Shown piece by piece: positions 35,194 through 43,856 of a stretch of 64,000 bases of DNA. This DNA is from Kroppenstedtia eburnea (GTDB lineage Bacteria > Bacillota > Bacilli > Thermoactinomycetales > DSM-45169). The notes below the pieces were generated by a model that was not told the origin of the DNA, searched no databases, and worked only from the letters and a program-made list of their open reading frames with translations. The position numbers and the translations under genes were made by a program. The DNA lies in contig NZ_CP048103.1 of NCBI RefSeq assembly GCF_013282215.1, forward strand, positions 868,001-932,000, written 5' to 3'. Position 1 is the first letter of the stretch. Each line of letters opens with the position of its first letter.

Positions 35194-35532
35194 ATGGAAA
35201 AGACAGAGATCAAGGGTATTTCATATGAAGTGATCATCAATCACAAAAACGGCTGGAACCCCGATGCCTTCAGCAAGAGATACAGTGAGGTTCTGGATAA
35301 GTACGATTACATCGTAGGTGATTGGGGATACGGACAACTGAGGCTGAAGGGCTTTTTCTCCGACCAGCATCCCCGTGCCACCCGAGAGACCCGGATTGCC
35401 CATGTGGAAGAATATATCCATGAGTTTTGCAATTTTGGTTGTGCCTATTTCGTTCTTCGCCGGCACCCCATGAAATCTCATCCCGGGCGAAGGGGAAGAC
35501 AGAGGGAGCGTCGAATGACCCGCCCGCGATAA
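35194..35532 (+). CDS. yutD: YutD family protein
   Basis: The 112-residue soluble protein matches YutD (DUF1027): YEVIINHKNGWNPDAFSKRY, then SEVLDKYDYIVGDWGYGQLR, then FSDQHPRATRETRI and YIHEFCNFGCAYFVLRR. The C-terminal 20 residues are a basic tail. GAGGGG precedes the ATG. Synteny with the Bacillus yut region supports orthology. The function is unknown. Confidence 0.88.
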   Translation: MEKTEIKGISYEVIINHKNGWNPDAFSKRYSEVLDKYDYIVGDWGYGQLRLKGFFSDQHPRATRETRIAHVEEYIHEFCNFGCAYFVLRRHPMKSHPGRRGRQRERRMTRPR

Positions 35533-35538
35533 AAAATC

Positions 35539-35566
35539 AAAGCCAACGCCACCGGCGTTGGCTTTT
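35539..35566. terminator. Bidirectional terminator after yutD
   Basis: AAAGCCAACGCC and GGCGTTGGCTTTT form a perfect 11-12 bp stem with a 3-nt loop and A/T tails on both sides. Confidence 0.87.
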
Positions 35567-35847
35567 CAACTTTCATAGAGATCCCCTTCTGTGTTCCGTT
35601 TTGGATCGTCGTGAGTGGGATGGCTTCCCGGCACTTGTCTGGGGATGCCTTCGTGGAGCTCCCGCATCTCATAGGTGAACTGGGGAGATGCGTGTTGGGA
35701 GGCCCGCCAAGGGGAGGTTTTTCCGAGAATCTCCTCGTGGGTGGCAGCTCCGTAGGAACCTTCGGGGAATTCTTCCGGAATATATTCGTTGCGGAGGGAC
35801 TCCACGGTTTTTACATCTCTGAACGGAGTGTTGCGTCGACGAATCAA
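35566..35847 (-). CDS. Conserved small hydrophilic protein
   Basis: The 93-residue protein starts at a TTG 6-7 bases after GGAGGTG. Its sequence (MIRRRNTPF, ESLRNEYIPEEFPEGSYG, ELHEGIPRQVPGSHPTHDD) resembles a family of small cytosolic proteins of unknown function in Bacilli; I recall the IPEEFPEGPYG and PGAHPTHDD features but cannot check. It has no membrane segment. It follows the DUF3055-like gene by 57 bases, probably in one transcript. Confidence 0.65.
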   Translation of the reverse strand: MIRRRNTPFRDVKTVESLRNEYIPEEFPEGSYGAATHEEILGKTSPWRASQHASPQFTYEMRELHEGIPRQVPGSHPTHDDPKRNTEGDLYES

Positions 35848-35904
35848 AGTGACCACCTCCAAACTTATCTTGCCCGGGAAGGTGGCCGGGTATTCGGGTT
35901 CTCT

Positions 35905-36177
35905 TTAGAAAAGGGTATGAAGAAAATCCCTCAGTTCCGCTGCTTCAGCTTCGGAAATTCCGTAGACATGTTCTATGTAACCCGGTTCTTCCAGGTCATC
36001 TTCACCGATCAGGGCGTAGCGGTTGGATTGAATGTTGAAGACCAACAATTTTCCGTAAAAACGGTCGGTGACGGTGATCCCGAGGTCAAAGCGGTGAGCT
36101 TCTCCCACAAAACTGATAAAACGCGTCTGGGTGGTTTCACTTTCGTCGTAAAGGGTGTAAAGTTCATCTTTTGGCAT
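35905..36177 (-). CDS. DUF3055 family protein
   Basis: The 90-residue acidic protein matches DUF3055: TLYDESETTQTRFISFVGE, then HRFDLGITVTDRFYGK, then NRYALIGEDDLEEPGYIE. AAGGAG lies 7 bases before the ATG, and a TATAAT (36198-36203 on this strand) lies about 21 bp upstream of the start. The function is unknown. Confidence 0.8.
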   Translation of the reverse strand: MPKDELYTLYDESETTQTRFISFVGEAHRFDLGITVTDRFYGKLLVFNIQSNRYALIGEDDLEEPGYIEHVYGISEAEAAELRDFLHTLF

Positions 36178-36237
36178 GGGATGACTCCTTTTTCCCCATT
36201 ATAACGGAAACTGGAGTATTTCAGATTGCAATCCCCG

Positions 36238-36384
36238 GAAACGTTGTGAAAAAGTCGTCATACCCAGGGCACAAGTCGTGCCCAGGGCGGAGGGGTGGGT
36301 TTTTCATGGAGGGTCTTTGTGTCGTCAGAACATCTGATCTGAACCCCCATCCCGACCCACAGAAAGAAGGAATCACCACGCTTC
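36238..36384. repeat. Decayed type B palindromic element
   Basis: The ends GAAACGTTGTGAAAAAGTCG and AATCACCACGCTTC are still inverted copies. A module remnant (CAGGGCACAAGTCGTGCCC) remains. The core has diverged to GGGTGGGTTTTTCATGGAGG and CTGAACCCCCATCCC. The right end stops 3 bases before the stop codon of the minus-strand MerR-type gene. Confidence 0.75.
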
Positions 36385-36387
36385 CAG

Positions 36388-37026
36388 CTAGAAAATACCG
36401 AGAAAACGGGTTCGCCGTTGCCTGCGCGGCGTCAGCTGTTGGGTTTCGGTGGTGGCGGAAGCCAACCGGTGGGAGAAGGTGGCATTTCGCAATTCCACCT
36501 TCAGTTGCTCCTGCTTTTTCCCGATTTCATCCATCATGTGCTGAACTGTCTTCACCGGCAACATGTGGTGTTGGGAAGCGAGCACTTTGTTTTCCATCTC
36601 TTCCATCATATCAAACATGGTGAAAACATGATCTTCCAACTGATCGAGTCGGCTGAACACCGTCTCCATCATTTCCCCGATTTCATCCAGACTCCCGATC
36701 AGACGATGAACCGGAAATTCACTTCCAAAGGGAAGTCTGGAGGGTTCCTGGGAGGGTGAAGGTGGTTCATCCAGTTCCATCTCCCACTTGCCTTCCCTGA
36801 TCAGGTCCTGGCGGATTTGGCGCATGGACTTGTTGGTTTCCTGCAGGCGTTGTTGGATATCCGACAATCTTTGGTACCCCTCCTCATCCAGCATATAGTG
36901 TCCACGATCATTCACTTCGGGAGAGATGTATTCCTCAAATGCGTCAATCCATTTCCTGACCGTACGTGCATGAACGTGGAGGCGTTCGGCGGCCTCCCGC
37001 GTGGATATGCGCGCTTCGTCCGACAT
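36388..37026 (-). CDS. MerR-type HTH protein, RacA-like
   Basis: The 212-residue protein has a MerR-like helix-turn-helix at residues 7-60 (ISTREAAERLHVHARTVRKW, then NDRGHYMLDEEGYQRL). A long charged coiled-coil at about 110-190 (HRLIGSLDEIGEMMETVFSR and onward) and a basic tail (PRRQRRTRFLGIF) follow. This layout recalls RacA, which ties the chromosome origin to the cell pole during sporulation, but a plain transcription regulator is also possible. The gene ends next to a repeat copy. Confidence 0.6.
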   Translation of the reverse strand: MSDEARISTREAAERLHVHARTVRKWIDAFEEYISPEVNDRGHYMLDEEGYQRLSDIQQRLQETNKSMRQIRQDLIREGKWEMELDEPPSPSQEPSRLPFGSEFPVHRLIGSLDEIGEMMETVFSRLDQLEDHVFTMFDMMEEMENKVLASQHHMLPVKTVQHMMDEIGKKQEQLKVELRNATFSHRLASATTETQQLTPRRQRRTRFLGIF

Positions 37027-37163
37027 ACGAAAACCTCCCCGAATCCGTATTTACAAAACTTTTTCTTTGATTTGAGGCGGAATCCTCCCCCCCCGACAAA
37101 GGATGTCAGTCTGTGACAAACAAAGTGTTCAGTTGACAAGGGTGGGGACTCCCTGGGGAATCA

Positions 37164-37188
37164 CAAAAAAAAGACCCGGGGCCGGGTC
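37164..37188 (-). terminator. Terminator of the acyltransferase gene
   Basis: GACCCG and CGGGTC pair around GGGC. On the minus strand eight T follow. It overlaps the stop codon of the gene. Confidence 0.82.
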
Positions 37189-38272
37189 AGTATGCCGCCT
37201 TTTTCAATTTTTGTTGCTCCTGTTGGGAGGAGGTGCGGAATATCCATCTCAGCCGGGGTTGGAGCAGTGGACGAAGGGCGTTGGTGACCCAGGGGGAGGA
37301 CAAGAGAAAGGTGAGAGCGATTGCCCCCAGAGTGGCCAAAATATACAGGGTGGGCCCGGGGTATTTGTCATCCACATCCAAGGCGTCATAGAATTTAATG
37401 AAAAACCCGTGCAACAGATAGACTGACAGTGAACGGCTCCCCATGGCACTGAACCATGTTTTTCCCCGTGGAATCACTGCCAATACCAAGGCGGAAACGA
37501 TCAGCGTCAAAATGATGAAACCGACCCGGATCAAACCGGCAGACCATTCGGGATGTCCGAGGCTTTCATAAGGGTCGGCGAAATACATCCACCTTCGAAA
37601 AGAGAGGTCAAAGGGGGAGAGAAACTCCAGCCAATACATCAGCGGAACGAGCAAGATGCACCCCACCCATCCGACCACCCGTTTCCAGGGGGAGAACAAC
37701 ACCTCGAAATGGTGTTTTCGCAAGTAATAACCGAACAGGAAAAACGGGAAAAAGGCGATGGTTCGGGAAAGGCTCAAAAAGCCGTCGGCTTCGTCGATAT
37801 ATCCGACCGCGATGGCTAAGATCAAGGCAGTGACGAGAGGATATTTCAGATTGACGAACAAGGGGAGCATCATCAACCGCCATAAAAACAGGCTGAACAG
37901 AAACCACATGGCCCAATAAGGGTCCAAAATGGAGATCCCCAGAGAGTCCCTCCCGTAAACAAAATAATCGTATATGGAGTATAGAGTCTGGAAGATCAGG
38001 TAAGGGATCAGAATGGAGGAGATCAATTTCCTGTTTTGTCCCTCTCTGTTATATCCCTTTGCGAAATAGCCGGAGATCAGGATGAAGAGAGGCATGTGAA
38101 AGCTGTAGATAGCCAGATAAACCGCCTTCAAAATAGGACTTTCATCGATCAGGGGGCGGTAGGTGTGGCCGATCACCACCAACATGGCCAGCACGAACTT
38201 CACGTTATCAAAATAGTAATCCCTCTGTTTTGCCGCTGAGGACTTGATCACGTCCTGATTTGAAACAGACAT
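37187..38272 (-). CDS. Acyltransferase family membrane protein
   Basis: The 361-residue protein has about ten membrane helices. The N-terminal YYFDNVKFVLAMLVVIGHTY has the catalytic-type His of acyltransferase family 3, and its form (YFDN-KF) is closest to fucose 4-O-acetylase-like members. LLHGFFIKF near residue 300 is a further family feature. The ATG at 38272 follows AGGAGG; a second in-frame ATG at 38287 overlaps that site. The substrate is unknown and no glycan locus adjoins. Confidence 0.8.
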   Translation of the reverse strand: MSVSNQDVIKSSAAKQRDYYFDNVKFVLAMLVVIGHTYRPLIDESPILKAVYLAIYSFHMPLFILISGYFAKGYNREGQNRKLISSILIPYLIFQTLYSIYDYFVYGRDSLGISILDPYWAMWFLFSLFLWRLMMLPLFVNLKYPLVTALILAIAVGYIDEADGFLSLSRTIAFFPFFLFGYYLRKHHFEVLFSPWKRVVGWVGCILLVPLMYWLEFLSPFDLSFRRWMYFADPYESLGHPEWSAGLIRVGFIILTLIVSALVLAVIPRGKTWFSAMGSRSLSVYLLHGFFIKFYDALDVDDKYPGPTLYILATLGAIALTFLLSSPWVTNALRPLLQPRLRWIFRTSSQQEQQKLKKAAY

Positions 38273-38828
38273 AAAACCTCCTGACATCGTCTGGAAAGAC
38301 GATATAAGTTTTCAAAAATAAGTTGAAAAAGTATCCTACTTAGACAACGAAAGAGAAAAGGGTGAGGTTTCAGAGGGAATCCGGATGGTGTGAATTTTCC
38401 CGGTTCGTTAGCTGAATAAACGTCGCTTCGCGCCTATTTCCGGTAAGTTCAAAAGAAAACCGTGGTCATGAAAATCCGGACGGCGGCACAGGATGAGACG
38501 ACCTGGTTGGAGTTCCATTTTGCCGCGTGCGAAAAAGATTTACCCGGATCAGGACTGTTGATTAACCAGAAAATAGGGGGCGGGGAAGGGAGTCGTGTAT
38601 TTCCAAAGCGACCTTTGCCATCCTACCCAGCGGAGAATCTGGAGGGAGGGCGTTTAGGGGCAAGATCATCCTTGAGATACTTCCGAAAGGCGTTTGCCCC
38701 TGCCTGACGGGAAGATTTGGAGCGGCCAGTCATTACTTCCCTGCAGGATGGCAACCGGAGCGTGGGAATACACGATCTTCCCAACCGAAATATGGATAAT
38801 CAACACGTGTGGTCCCGGATGTTCTCAC
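38273..38828. other. Gene-free stretch
   Basis: I see no gene here. An 81-codon plus-strand frame near 38462-38707 has no ribosome binding site and no recognisable protein. The sequence GGTGAGGTTTCAGAGGG near 38360 could be a remnant of the repeat core, but it is too degenerate to call. Confidence 0.45.
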
Positions 38829-38865
38829 AAAAATCACCGGCCGCAAAGGAGCGGCCGGTGATTTT
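38829..38865 (-). terminator. Terminator of the CotF-like genes
   Basis: AAAATCACCGGCCGC and GCGGCCGGTGATTTT form a perfect 15-bp stem with loop AAAGGA and A/T tails. It lies 10 bases downstream of the minus-strand stop. Confidence 0.9.
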
Positions 38866-38875
38866 GCCATGTCAT

Positions 38876-39205
38876 TCATTGATACGGGAACTGGGTTTGA
38901 TAGTTGGTGAACTTTTGAGCGGCTTGGGTGATGTGTTGCGTGTTGGCCTGGTCCATCCTATACCATCCCTTGGTGTGCATCAGATTGAACAAATCCCGTT
39001 GGTATTGATGAATATCGGTCAGGATGCTCATCTGTGTCTGATAAAGGGTGTCGTTGCTCGCTTCATTGACTGCAACGCCGTAGGAGTGAGACATGTACTT
39101 TTCCATGGCTAAAATATCGTTGAGACGATCCCGGTCATTCATCTCGGGCCCCTTCATCTGTGGGGGGTGGGTTTGGGTTTGGCCCGCCTGTTGTTGGCTT
39201 TGCAT
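38876..39205 (-). CDS. CotF-like spore coat protein
   Basis: The 109-residue protein has a polar Gln/Thr/Pro-rich head and a helical CotF-type domain: DRLNDILAMEKYMSHSYGVA, then ASNDTLYQTQMSILTDIHQY, then LFNLMHTKGWYRMDQA. CotF-family proteins are in the spore coat. AAGGAGG precedes the ATG. It follows a second small helical gene by 13 bases and ends at a strong terminator. Confidence 0.8.
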   Translation of the reverse strand: MQSQQQAGQTQTHPPQMKGPEMNDRDRLNDILAMEKYMSHSYGVAVNEASNDTLYQTQMSILTDIHQYQRDLFNLMHTKGWYRMDQANTQHITQAAQKFTNYQTQFPYQ

Positions 39206-39218
39206 TCGTGATTCCTCC

Positions 39219-39446
39219 TTACTGATTCATGGATTGGCTCTGTTGTCCGGCGCCGGTGGAGTGGCTGTTCAGATATTGAAGCAGTTGCTCATAATGCTGC
39301 TGATGTTTCTGCCCGATCATTTCGATCTGGGATTTGATTTGGGGATCCTGGCACTCCTGGGCATAGTGATGACATTTTTTGAATGCCAACAGCTCCCAGG
39401 ACATCTCATCCTTTAAATAGTTCAGATCTTTGGTGGTCAGTGGCAT
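39219..39446 (-). CDS. Small helical protein, spore coat-like
   Basis: The 75-residue protein (LKDEMSWELLAFKKCHHYAQ, then IGQKHQQHYEQLLQYLNSH) has the two-helix, His- and Tyr-rich form of the short partner proteins found next to CotF-like genes. AAAGGATGG lies before the ATG. It is probably cotranscribed with the CotF-like gene in the mother cell; no sporulation promoter was identified with confidence. Confidence 0.7.
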   Translation of the reverse strand: MPLTTKDLNYLKDEMSWELLAFKKCHHYAQECQDPQIKSQIEMIGQKHQQHYEQLLQYLNSHSTGAGQQSQSMNQ

Positions 39447-39596
39447 CTCGACCCATCCTTTCCATTCAGGGTGATTTGTTTTTATGCTGTGATATCCGGT
39501 GGGAATTATGTATGAACGGACTGCCGGTTTTCTTTGCAGGGGGATCCTGCTGTATAATAGGGACGAGGTTGAATCAGGAAGGGAAAGGGTGTCATC

Positions 39597-40064
39597 ATGG
39601 TTTACGATGTGGATACAGATCGGATCGAATCCCAGCTGTTATACCTGGAACAGTGTCTGGTCGTGATTCAACGTTCCCGGGAAGCCCTGGAACAAAGGGA
39701 GGATCCGGTCCTTTCATTTGCAGCAGCCCGGGCTTTACATATCGGGGTGGAGTGTATGATCGACGTCGGCAGCACCCTGATTGACGGATTTATTATGCGG
39801 GATCCGGGTGGGTACCTGGATATTGTGGATATTTTGGAAGATGAACGGGTCATTCCAACGGAAGCCGTTCCCCGTCTGAAGCAGCTGGTCCGGGTGCGGG
39901 AGCGGTTGGTCCGTCGATATGATCAGGTGACAATGGAAGAATTGCTCCGGGAGTTGTCGGACACGGCAGTATTGGCCTCTTATATCGGTTGGGTCCGCGA
40001 TTACCTGGCGCAGGAGTTGGGAAGTGCCGGGTCGCCCGCATCGGGGAGCCGTAACGGTGGATAA
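39597..40064 (+). CDS. yutE: DUF86/HepT-like HEPN protein (YutE)
   Basis: The 155-residue helical protein matches DUF86: ARALHIGVECMIDVGSTLI and GYLDIVDILEDERVIP. Active HepT toxins have an R-x4-6-H RNase motif within RN-LVH-Y. Here the same position reads RERLVRRY (residues 101-108), with Arg106 in place of the catalytic His, so RNase activity is doubtful. No MntA-type antitoxin gene adjoins. Synteny points to Bacillus yutE. TATAAT at 39553-39558 is a likely -10 box. The stop overlaps the next start. Confidence 0.82.
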   Translation: MVYDVDTDRIESQLLYLEQCLVVIQRSREALEQREDPVLSFAAARALHIGVECMIDVGSTLIDGFIMRDPGGYLDIVDILEDERVIPTEAVPRLKQLVRVRERLVRRYDQVTMEELLRELSDTAVLASYIGWVRDYLAQELGSAGSPASGSRNGG

Positions 40065-40620
40065 ATACGCAGACCTTCCCCTGTCTGTCTTTGCCGATGA
40101 GATGGCGGAGCGCAAGATTCCCAGTCCTGCCGCCGGGAGCAGTTTGGCCGCCGCGTTGATGATGGCGATCTCCCTGTTGGAGCTGACGGTTTCGGAACAG
40201 GCCGAAAAACAGGAAGGGATGGATGGTCGGGATCCGTCTGATGATTTGAAGCGCCTCCGGTGTTGGCGGGAAGAAGGGAAGGCACTGGTGGACGGGGATA
40301 TTCAGGCGGTGGAGGAGATGGTCCGGCGAGGGAGTGCCGTCGGCGGGGAGCGGTTGCTGGCTCCCGTCTGCCGCCTGCATGAGTTGGCCGGGGAGATTCT
40401 GGAGTGGGTACCCGATTATCTGGCTGTGTCGGGAACCAAGGTGAGTGACACCCTGATCGCCGCCCTTCACCTGAGGACGGTCTGGATCGGTTCTTGGCAC
40501 ATCGCCGGCTTCAATGCCAAAAGTTTCGGTTGGGATTTCCCGTTGCTTTCTGACTGGGAGACCGAACTGAAGCGGACAGACGCCATCTTACGCCAGGTGT
40601 ACGCATCGGTGCGGGACTGA
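40057..40620 (+). CDS. Cyclodeaminase/cyclohydrolase family protein
   Basis: The 187-residue helical protein matches the formiminotransferase-cyclodeaminase family (FTCD_C): LPLSVFADEMAERKIPSPAA and GSSLAAALMMAISLLELTV. Such proteins act on one-carbon folates or are of unknown role. The GTG at 40057 follows GGGGAG and overlaps the end of yutE, so the two are coupled. The histidine- and folate-binding details are not clear enough to assign a reaction. Confidence 0.75.
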   Translation: MDKYADLPLSVFADEMAERKIPSPAAGSSLAAALMMAISLLELTVSEQAEKQEGMDGRDPSDDLKRLRCWREEGKALVDGDIQAVEEMVRRGSAVGGERLLAPVCRLHELAGEILEWVPDYLAVSGTKVSDTLIAALHLRTVWIGSWHIAGFNAKSFGWDFPLLSDWETELKRTDAILRQVYASVRD

Positions 40621-40707
40621 AATGGAGGGGCCGGTGAACGGGAAAATCAGTCCTTACGACGAACGGGGGTGTCCTTCCTTTAAATGAAAATTCGGGGGGA
40701 TCAGTTC

Positions 40708-41436
40708 ATGCCGTGGTATGAGGAAAGTTTCGGTGAGGATTATCTTTTGGTCTACCGTCATCGCAACCGGGCCGGTGCAGGCCGGGAAGTGGAGGCGGCA
40801 GCGGAATGGTTGGACCTGAAAAAAGGTGAGTCCGTACTGGATTTGTGCTGCGGAACAGGGCGCCATTCCATTGCTTTGGATGATTTGGGGTTGAAGGTGA
40901 CGGGCATCGATCTTTCTTCTGTGTTGCTTCAGGTGGCGAGGGAGAACTCCCGGGGACGCAGGATCGAGTATGTGCATGGGGATATGAGGGACCTTCCTTT
41001 TACGGAGGGGAGCTTCGATGCAGTACTCAATCTGTTCACCTCCTTTGGCTATTTCGCCGAGGATGACGAAAATGTGAAAGTACTGTCGGAGATTGCCCGG
41101 GTCACCCGGCACGGCGGACGTTTCCTGGTGGATTTCCTCAATCGGAAGGCGGTGGAGAGCAGTCTGGTCCCCCGAAGCGAACGGGAGCAGGAAGGGACCC
41201 GTATTTTGGAAGAGCGTTGGATTGACGGGGATTTTGTCCGCAAGAAAATCACTCTCACCGATCATCGGGGGGAACGTCACTACGAGGAACGGGTCAAGAT
41301 GTACGATCGGGATCAGATGCTGAGGATGATGGAGGCGGCAGGTCTCACCGTGGGTCAGGTCCGGGGGGATTTTGATGGATCCTTGTATTCCGGAGACAGC
41401 CCCCGGATGATCATCACCGGGAGGGTGGAGCGCTGA
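40708..41436 (+). CDS. Class I SAM-dependent methyltransferase
   Basis: The 242-residue protein has motif I VLDLCCGTGRHSIAL (about residue 42), the acidic loop VTGIDLSSVLL and HGDMRDLPF. The N-terminus MPWYEESFGEDYLLVYRHR is a common start of this methyltransferase group. The ATG at 40708 follows GGGGGATC, whereas the earlier ATG at 40684 has no ribosome binding site. It abuts yutF with no gap. The substrate is unknown. Confidence 0.82.
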   Translation: MPWYEESFGEDYLLVYRHRNRAGAGREVEAAAEWLDLKKGESVLDLCCGTGRHSIALDDLGLKVTGIDLSSVLLQVARENSRGRRIEYVHGDMRDLPFTEGSFDAVLNLFTSFGYFAEDDENVKVLSEIARVTRHGGRFLVDFLNRKAVESSLVPRSEREQEGTRILEERWIDGDFVRKKITLTDHRGERHYEERVKMYDRDQMLRMMEAAGLTVGQVRGDFDGSLYSGDSPRMIITGRVER

Positions 41437-42216
41437 ATGGGATACCGGGGATATCTGATCGATCTCGATGGCACCCTTTTCAGGGGCGACCGGGTGATTT
41501 CAGGGGGGCTTGCCTTTGTGAAGGAACTGGAGAGGCGGGGCTTGCCGTATCTTTATCTGACCAACAATTCCTCCCGCCTCCCGGAACAGACCGCCCAAAA
41601 GCTGAGAAACCTCGGTTATCCGGCAAAGGCGGAGCAAGTGGTCAGTTCCGCCCAGGCGACGGCGGCTCATCTGAAAAAGGAGCTGGGCACCCCGGCTGTC
41701 ATGGTCTTCGGTCAGGAAGGGTTGAAGCATGCACTCCGGGAAGCGGGCTTCCCCTTTCAGGAGGAGAATCCGGAGGCGGTGGTGATCGGCATCGACCCGG
41801 AATTCAATTATGATAAGATGAAGTCAGCCGCCCTGGCGATCCGGGGAGGGGCCCGATTCTACGGGACCAATGGAGACCGGGTTCTCCCCACAGATGAAGG
41901 TCTGGTGCCGGGAAACGGGTCCCTGTGTGCAGCCGTGGCGGCTGCTGCCGGTGTGGAGCCCATCTTCATCGGGAAGCCGGAGCGGCCCATTTTGGACTAT
42001 GGGTTGGAGCGCTTGGGCCAACCGCCGGATGAAACCCTGATCGTGGGAGACAACTTGATGACAGACATTCAGGCCGGAATCAACGGGGGGATGGACACAT
42101 TACTGGTCTTCACAGGGGTGACCACGGCAGAGGAGTACCGGAGAAGTTCCATCCGGGCGACATACACAGTGCAGGATCTGACGGAGTGGGATTTCAGCAG
42201 AGGAGGGGTAGGATGA
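41437..42216 (+). CDS. yutF: HAD-IIA family phosphatase (YutF)
   Basis: The 259-residue HAD phosphatase has motif I DLDGTLFRG, motif II LTNNSSR and a late GKPERPILDYGLERLG then VGDNLMTDIQAG, all typical of the NagD/YutF group (subclass IIA). Its usual substrates are nucleotide or sugar phosphates; p-nitrophenyl phosphate is hydrolysed in vitro by relatives. It starts immediately after the methyltransferase stop and ends with an ATGA overlap with the next gene. Confidence 0.9.
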   Translation: MGYRGYLIDLDGTLFRGDRVISGGLAFVKELERRGLPYLYLTNNSSRLPEQTAQKLRNLGYPAKAEQVVSSAQATAAHLKKELGTPAVMVFGQEGLKHALREAGFPFQEENPEAVVIGIDPEFNYDKMKSAALAIRGGARFYGTNGDRVLPTDEGLVPGNGSLCAAVAAAAGVEPIFIGKPERPILDYGLERLGQPPDETLIVGDNLMTDIQAGINGGMDTLLVFTGVTTAEEYRRSSIRATYTVQDLTEWDFSRGGVG

Positions 42217-43175
42217 ATTGCTGGGATGATGTATGGGAAGTCCCCCTTCCGTTGCCTTTTGCCCTTAAAATCATCAAATCTTATGTGATCAAAGGGTCCA
42301 ACGGGTATACGGTGGTCGACACGGGCCTTCACTATGATGGGGATCTGGAGGCCTGGGAGAGGGCGCGGCGGTCGATCGGTTTTGAGTGGAAAGACGTGGA
42401 GCAAATCGTTCTCACCCATTACCATCCGGACCACTACGGATTGGCCGGCTGGATGCAGGAGAAGACGGGGGCACCGGTCAGGATGTCCCGGACGGATTTT
42501 GAGCAGGCTCAACTCTTCTTCAGCAAATCTTCCGAACAACCGGAAGTGATGGCCCGTTTCTATGGTGAACACGGATTGGAAGCGGAATGGAAGGAACAGA
42601 TCCCACCCCATCTGCGCGGTTTCCAAAAATGGGTGGATCCTCATCCCGACCCGGAGTTTATCGAAGCGGGAGGGACCATCCGTCTGGGTGACCGGGAGTA
42701 CCGGATCCTGCATACCCCGGGGCATGCCGACGGGCATCTCAGTTTCCATGATGAAGAACGGGGTTGGCTGATCGGGGGAGATTTTCTGTTACCCCGGATC
42801 ACCCCCAACATCAGTCTGTGGCCGGGATGTGATCCGGATCCTCTGGGCACCTATCTGGCCACCCTGGATCAAATGGATACTCTGCCGGTGAAGAGAGTCT
42901 TCCCCGCCCACGGCTCCGTCTTTGAAAACTATCACGGACGGATTGAAGAATTGCGGGAGCATCACCGGGAGCGTCTGGAAGAGATGGCGGGTTGGGCGGA
43001 GGCCGCCAGTGTGACCGCAGTGGAGGCCTGCTACCGAACCTTTGGCACGAACTTATCCATTCATAACCTGCGATTCGCCCTCTCCGAAACCCTTGCCCAT
43101 CTGGAGTATCTCCGTCTCCGTGGGAAGCTGGTCCGTGAAAAGGAAGAGGGAGTCTGGAAATACCGGAAAGCATGA
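42213..43175 (+). CDS. MBL-fold metallohydrolase with C-terminal winged helix
   Basis: The 320-residue protein has the zinc motif LTHYHPDHYGLAGW (near residue 75), HTPGHADGHLSF and GGDFLLPRITPN. The last 60 residues (VEACYRTFGTNLSIHNLRFA, then ETLAHLEYLRLRGKL) look like the small winged helix of the LACTB2/beta-lactamase-like subfamily. AGGAGGGG precedes the ATG, which overlaps the yutF stop. It is a different subfamily from the MBL protein at 25.8 kb. The substrate is unknown. Confidence 0.83.
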   Translation: MNCWDDVWEVPLPLPFALKIIKSYVIKGSNGYTVVDTGLHYDGDLEAWERARRSIGFEWKDVEQIVLTHYHPDHYGLAGWMQEKTGAPVRMSRTDFEQAQLFFSKSSEQPEVMARFYGEHGLEAEWKEQIPPHLRGFQKWVDPHPDPEFIEAGGTIRLGDREYRILHTPGHADGHLSFHDEERGWLIGGDFLLPRITPNISLWPGCDPDPLGTYLATLDQMDTLPVKRVFPAHGSVFENYHGRIEELREHHRERLEEMAGWAEAASVTAVEACYRTFGTNLSIHNLRFALSETLAHLEYLRLRGKLVREKEEGVWKYRKA

Positions 43176-43180
43176 CAAAG

Positions 43181-43206
43181 AAAGACCCGGGGTGCCGGGT
43201 CTTTTC
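43181..43206. terminator. Terminator between the MBL gene and yutG
   Basis: AAAGACCCGG and CCGGGTCTTT pair around GGTG, with A and T tails on both strands. Confidence 0.87.
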
Positions 43207-43207
43207 T

Positions 43208-43738
43208 TCAGGGGGCTTTTCGGTCCTGCTCCGATTGTCGTTTTCGATGGTGGGTGAGCCGGGCGGCGGCGGAGGCGGCCACAGCTCCGACCAGATCATC
43301 CAGAAAGGTGTGGATCAGCCCATCGGTATGATCGTTTAAATCTTTCAGGATTCCCGGCTTCATCCGGTCGACGTACCCGTAATTGGTCATCCCGATACTC
43401 CCGTACACATTCAGGATGGAGGTGGCCAGGATCTCATCGATCCCGTACAGGCTTTCATCCCGGCGGAGCATGTCCAGCAGGGGTTCCTCCAGCAATTCCT
43501 TCTCTGCCAATTGATCCAGTTGGATCCCGGTCAAGATCGCATTTTGAACTTCCCGCTTGGTCAACACCTGCTCCACATGATGCCTGCATTCCTCCAAGGT
43601 GAGATGTTCATGGAAATCCTTTTGTAAATAAAAGACCAGTTCGGCAATCCGGTCCAATTCCACTCCCCGTTCATTCAGCCGGGACAGGGTTGCCTGATGG
43701 ATCTCATTCTCTGTGACCGGTGTCATGTCAGATCCCAT
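43208..43738 (-). CDS. yutG: Phosphatidylglycerophosphatase A-like protein (YutG)
   Basis: The 176-residue protein matches the PgpA/YutG family. The C-terminal half has GIDEILATSILNVYGSIGMT, then NYGYVDRMKPG and HTFLDDLVGAVAAS, which carry the conserved acidic and Asp-Asp residues. The N-terminal 70 residues are helical (FHEHLTLEECRHHVEQVL). The ATG at 43738 follows GGGAGG by 7 bases. The family removes the phosphate from phosphatidylglycerophosphate or is related to that activity. Gene order matches Bacillus yutF-yutG, here in convergent orientation. Confidence 0.82.
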   Translation of the reverse strand: MGSDMTPVTENEIHQATLSRLNERGVELDRIAELVFYLQKDFHEHLTLEECRHHVEQVLTKREVQNAILTGIQLDQLAEKELLEEPLLDMLRRDESLYGIDEILATSILNVYGSIGMTNYGYVDRMKPGILKDLNDHTDGLIHTFLDDLVGAVAASAAARLTHHRKRQSEQDRKAP

Positions 43739-43856
43739 CTGGGTTCCTCCCTCACACAAAATATAAAATTAATATGGCATCAAACAGGGAGGAGTATGAC
43801 CTGGTTGGATGAACCGTTCTGTGGAGAGGATACCAAAACAGGAGGAGGGGAGCTCA

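Noticed and set aside
38462-38707. An 81-codon plus-strand frame
   Set aside because: It has no ribosome binding site, no recognisable domain and lies in a stretch with other uninterrupted but non-coding frames.
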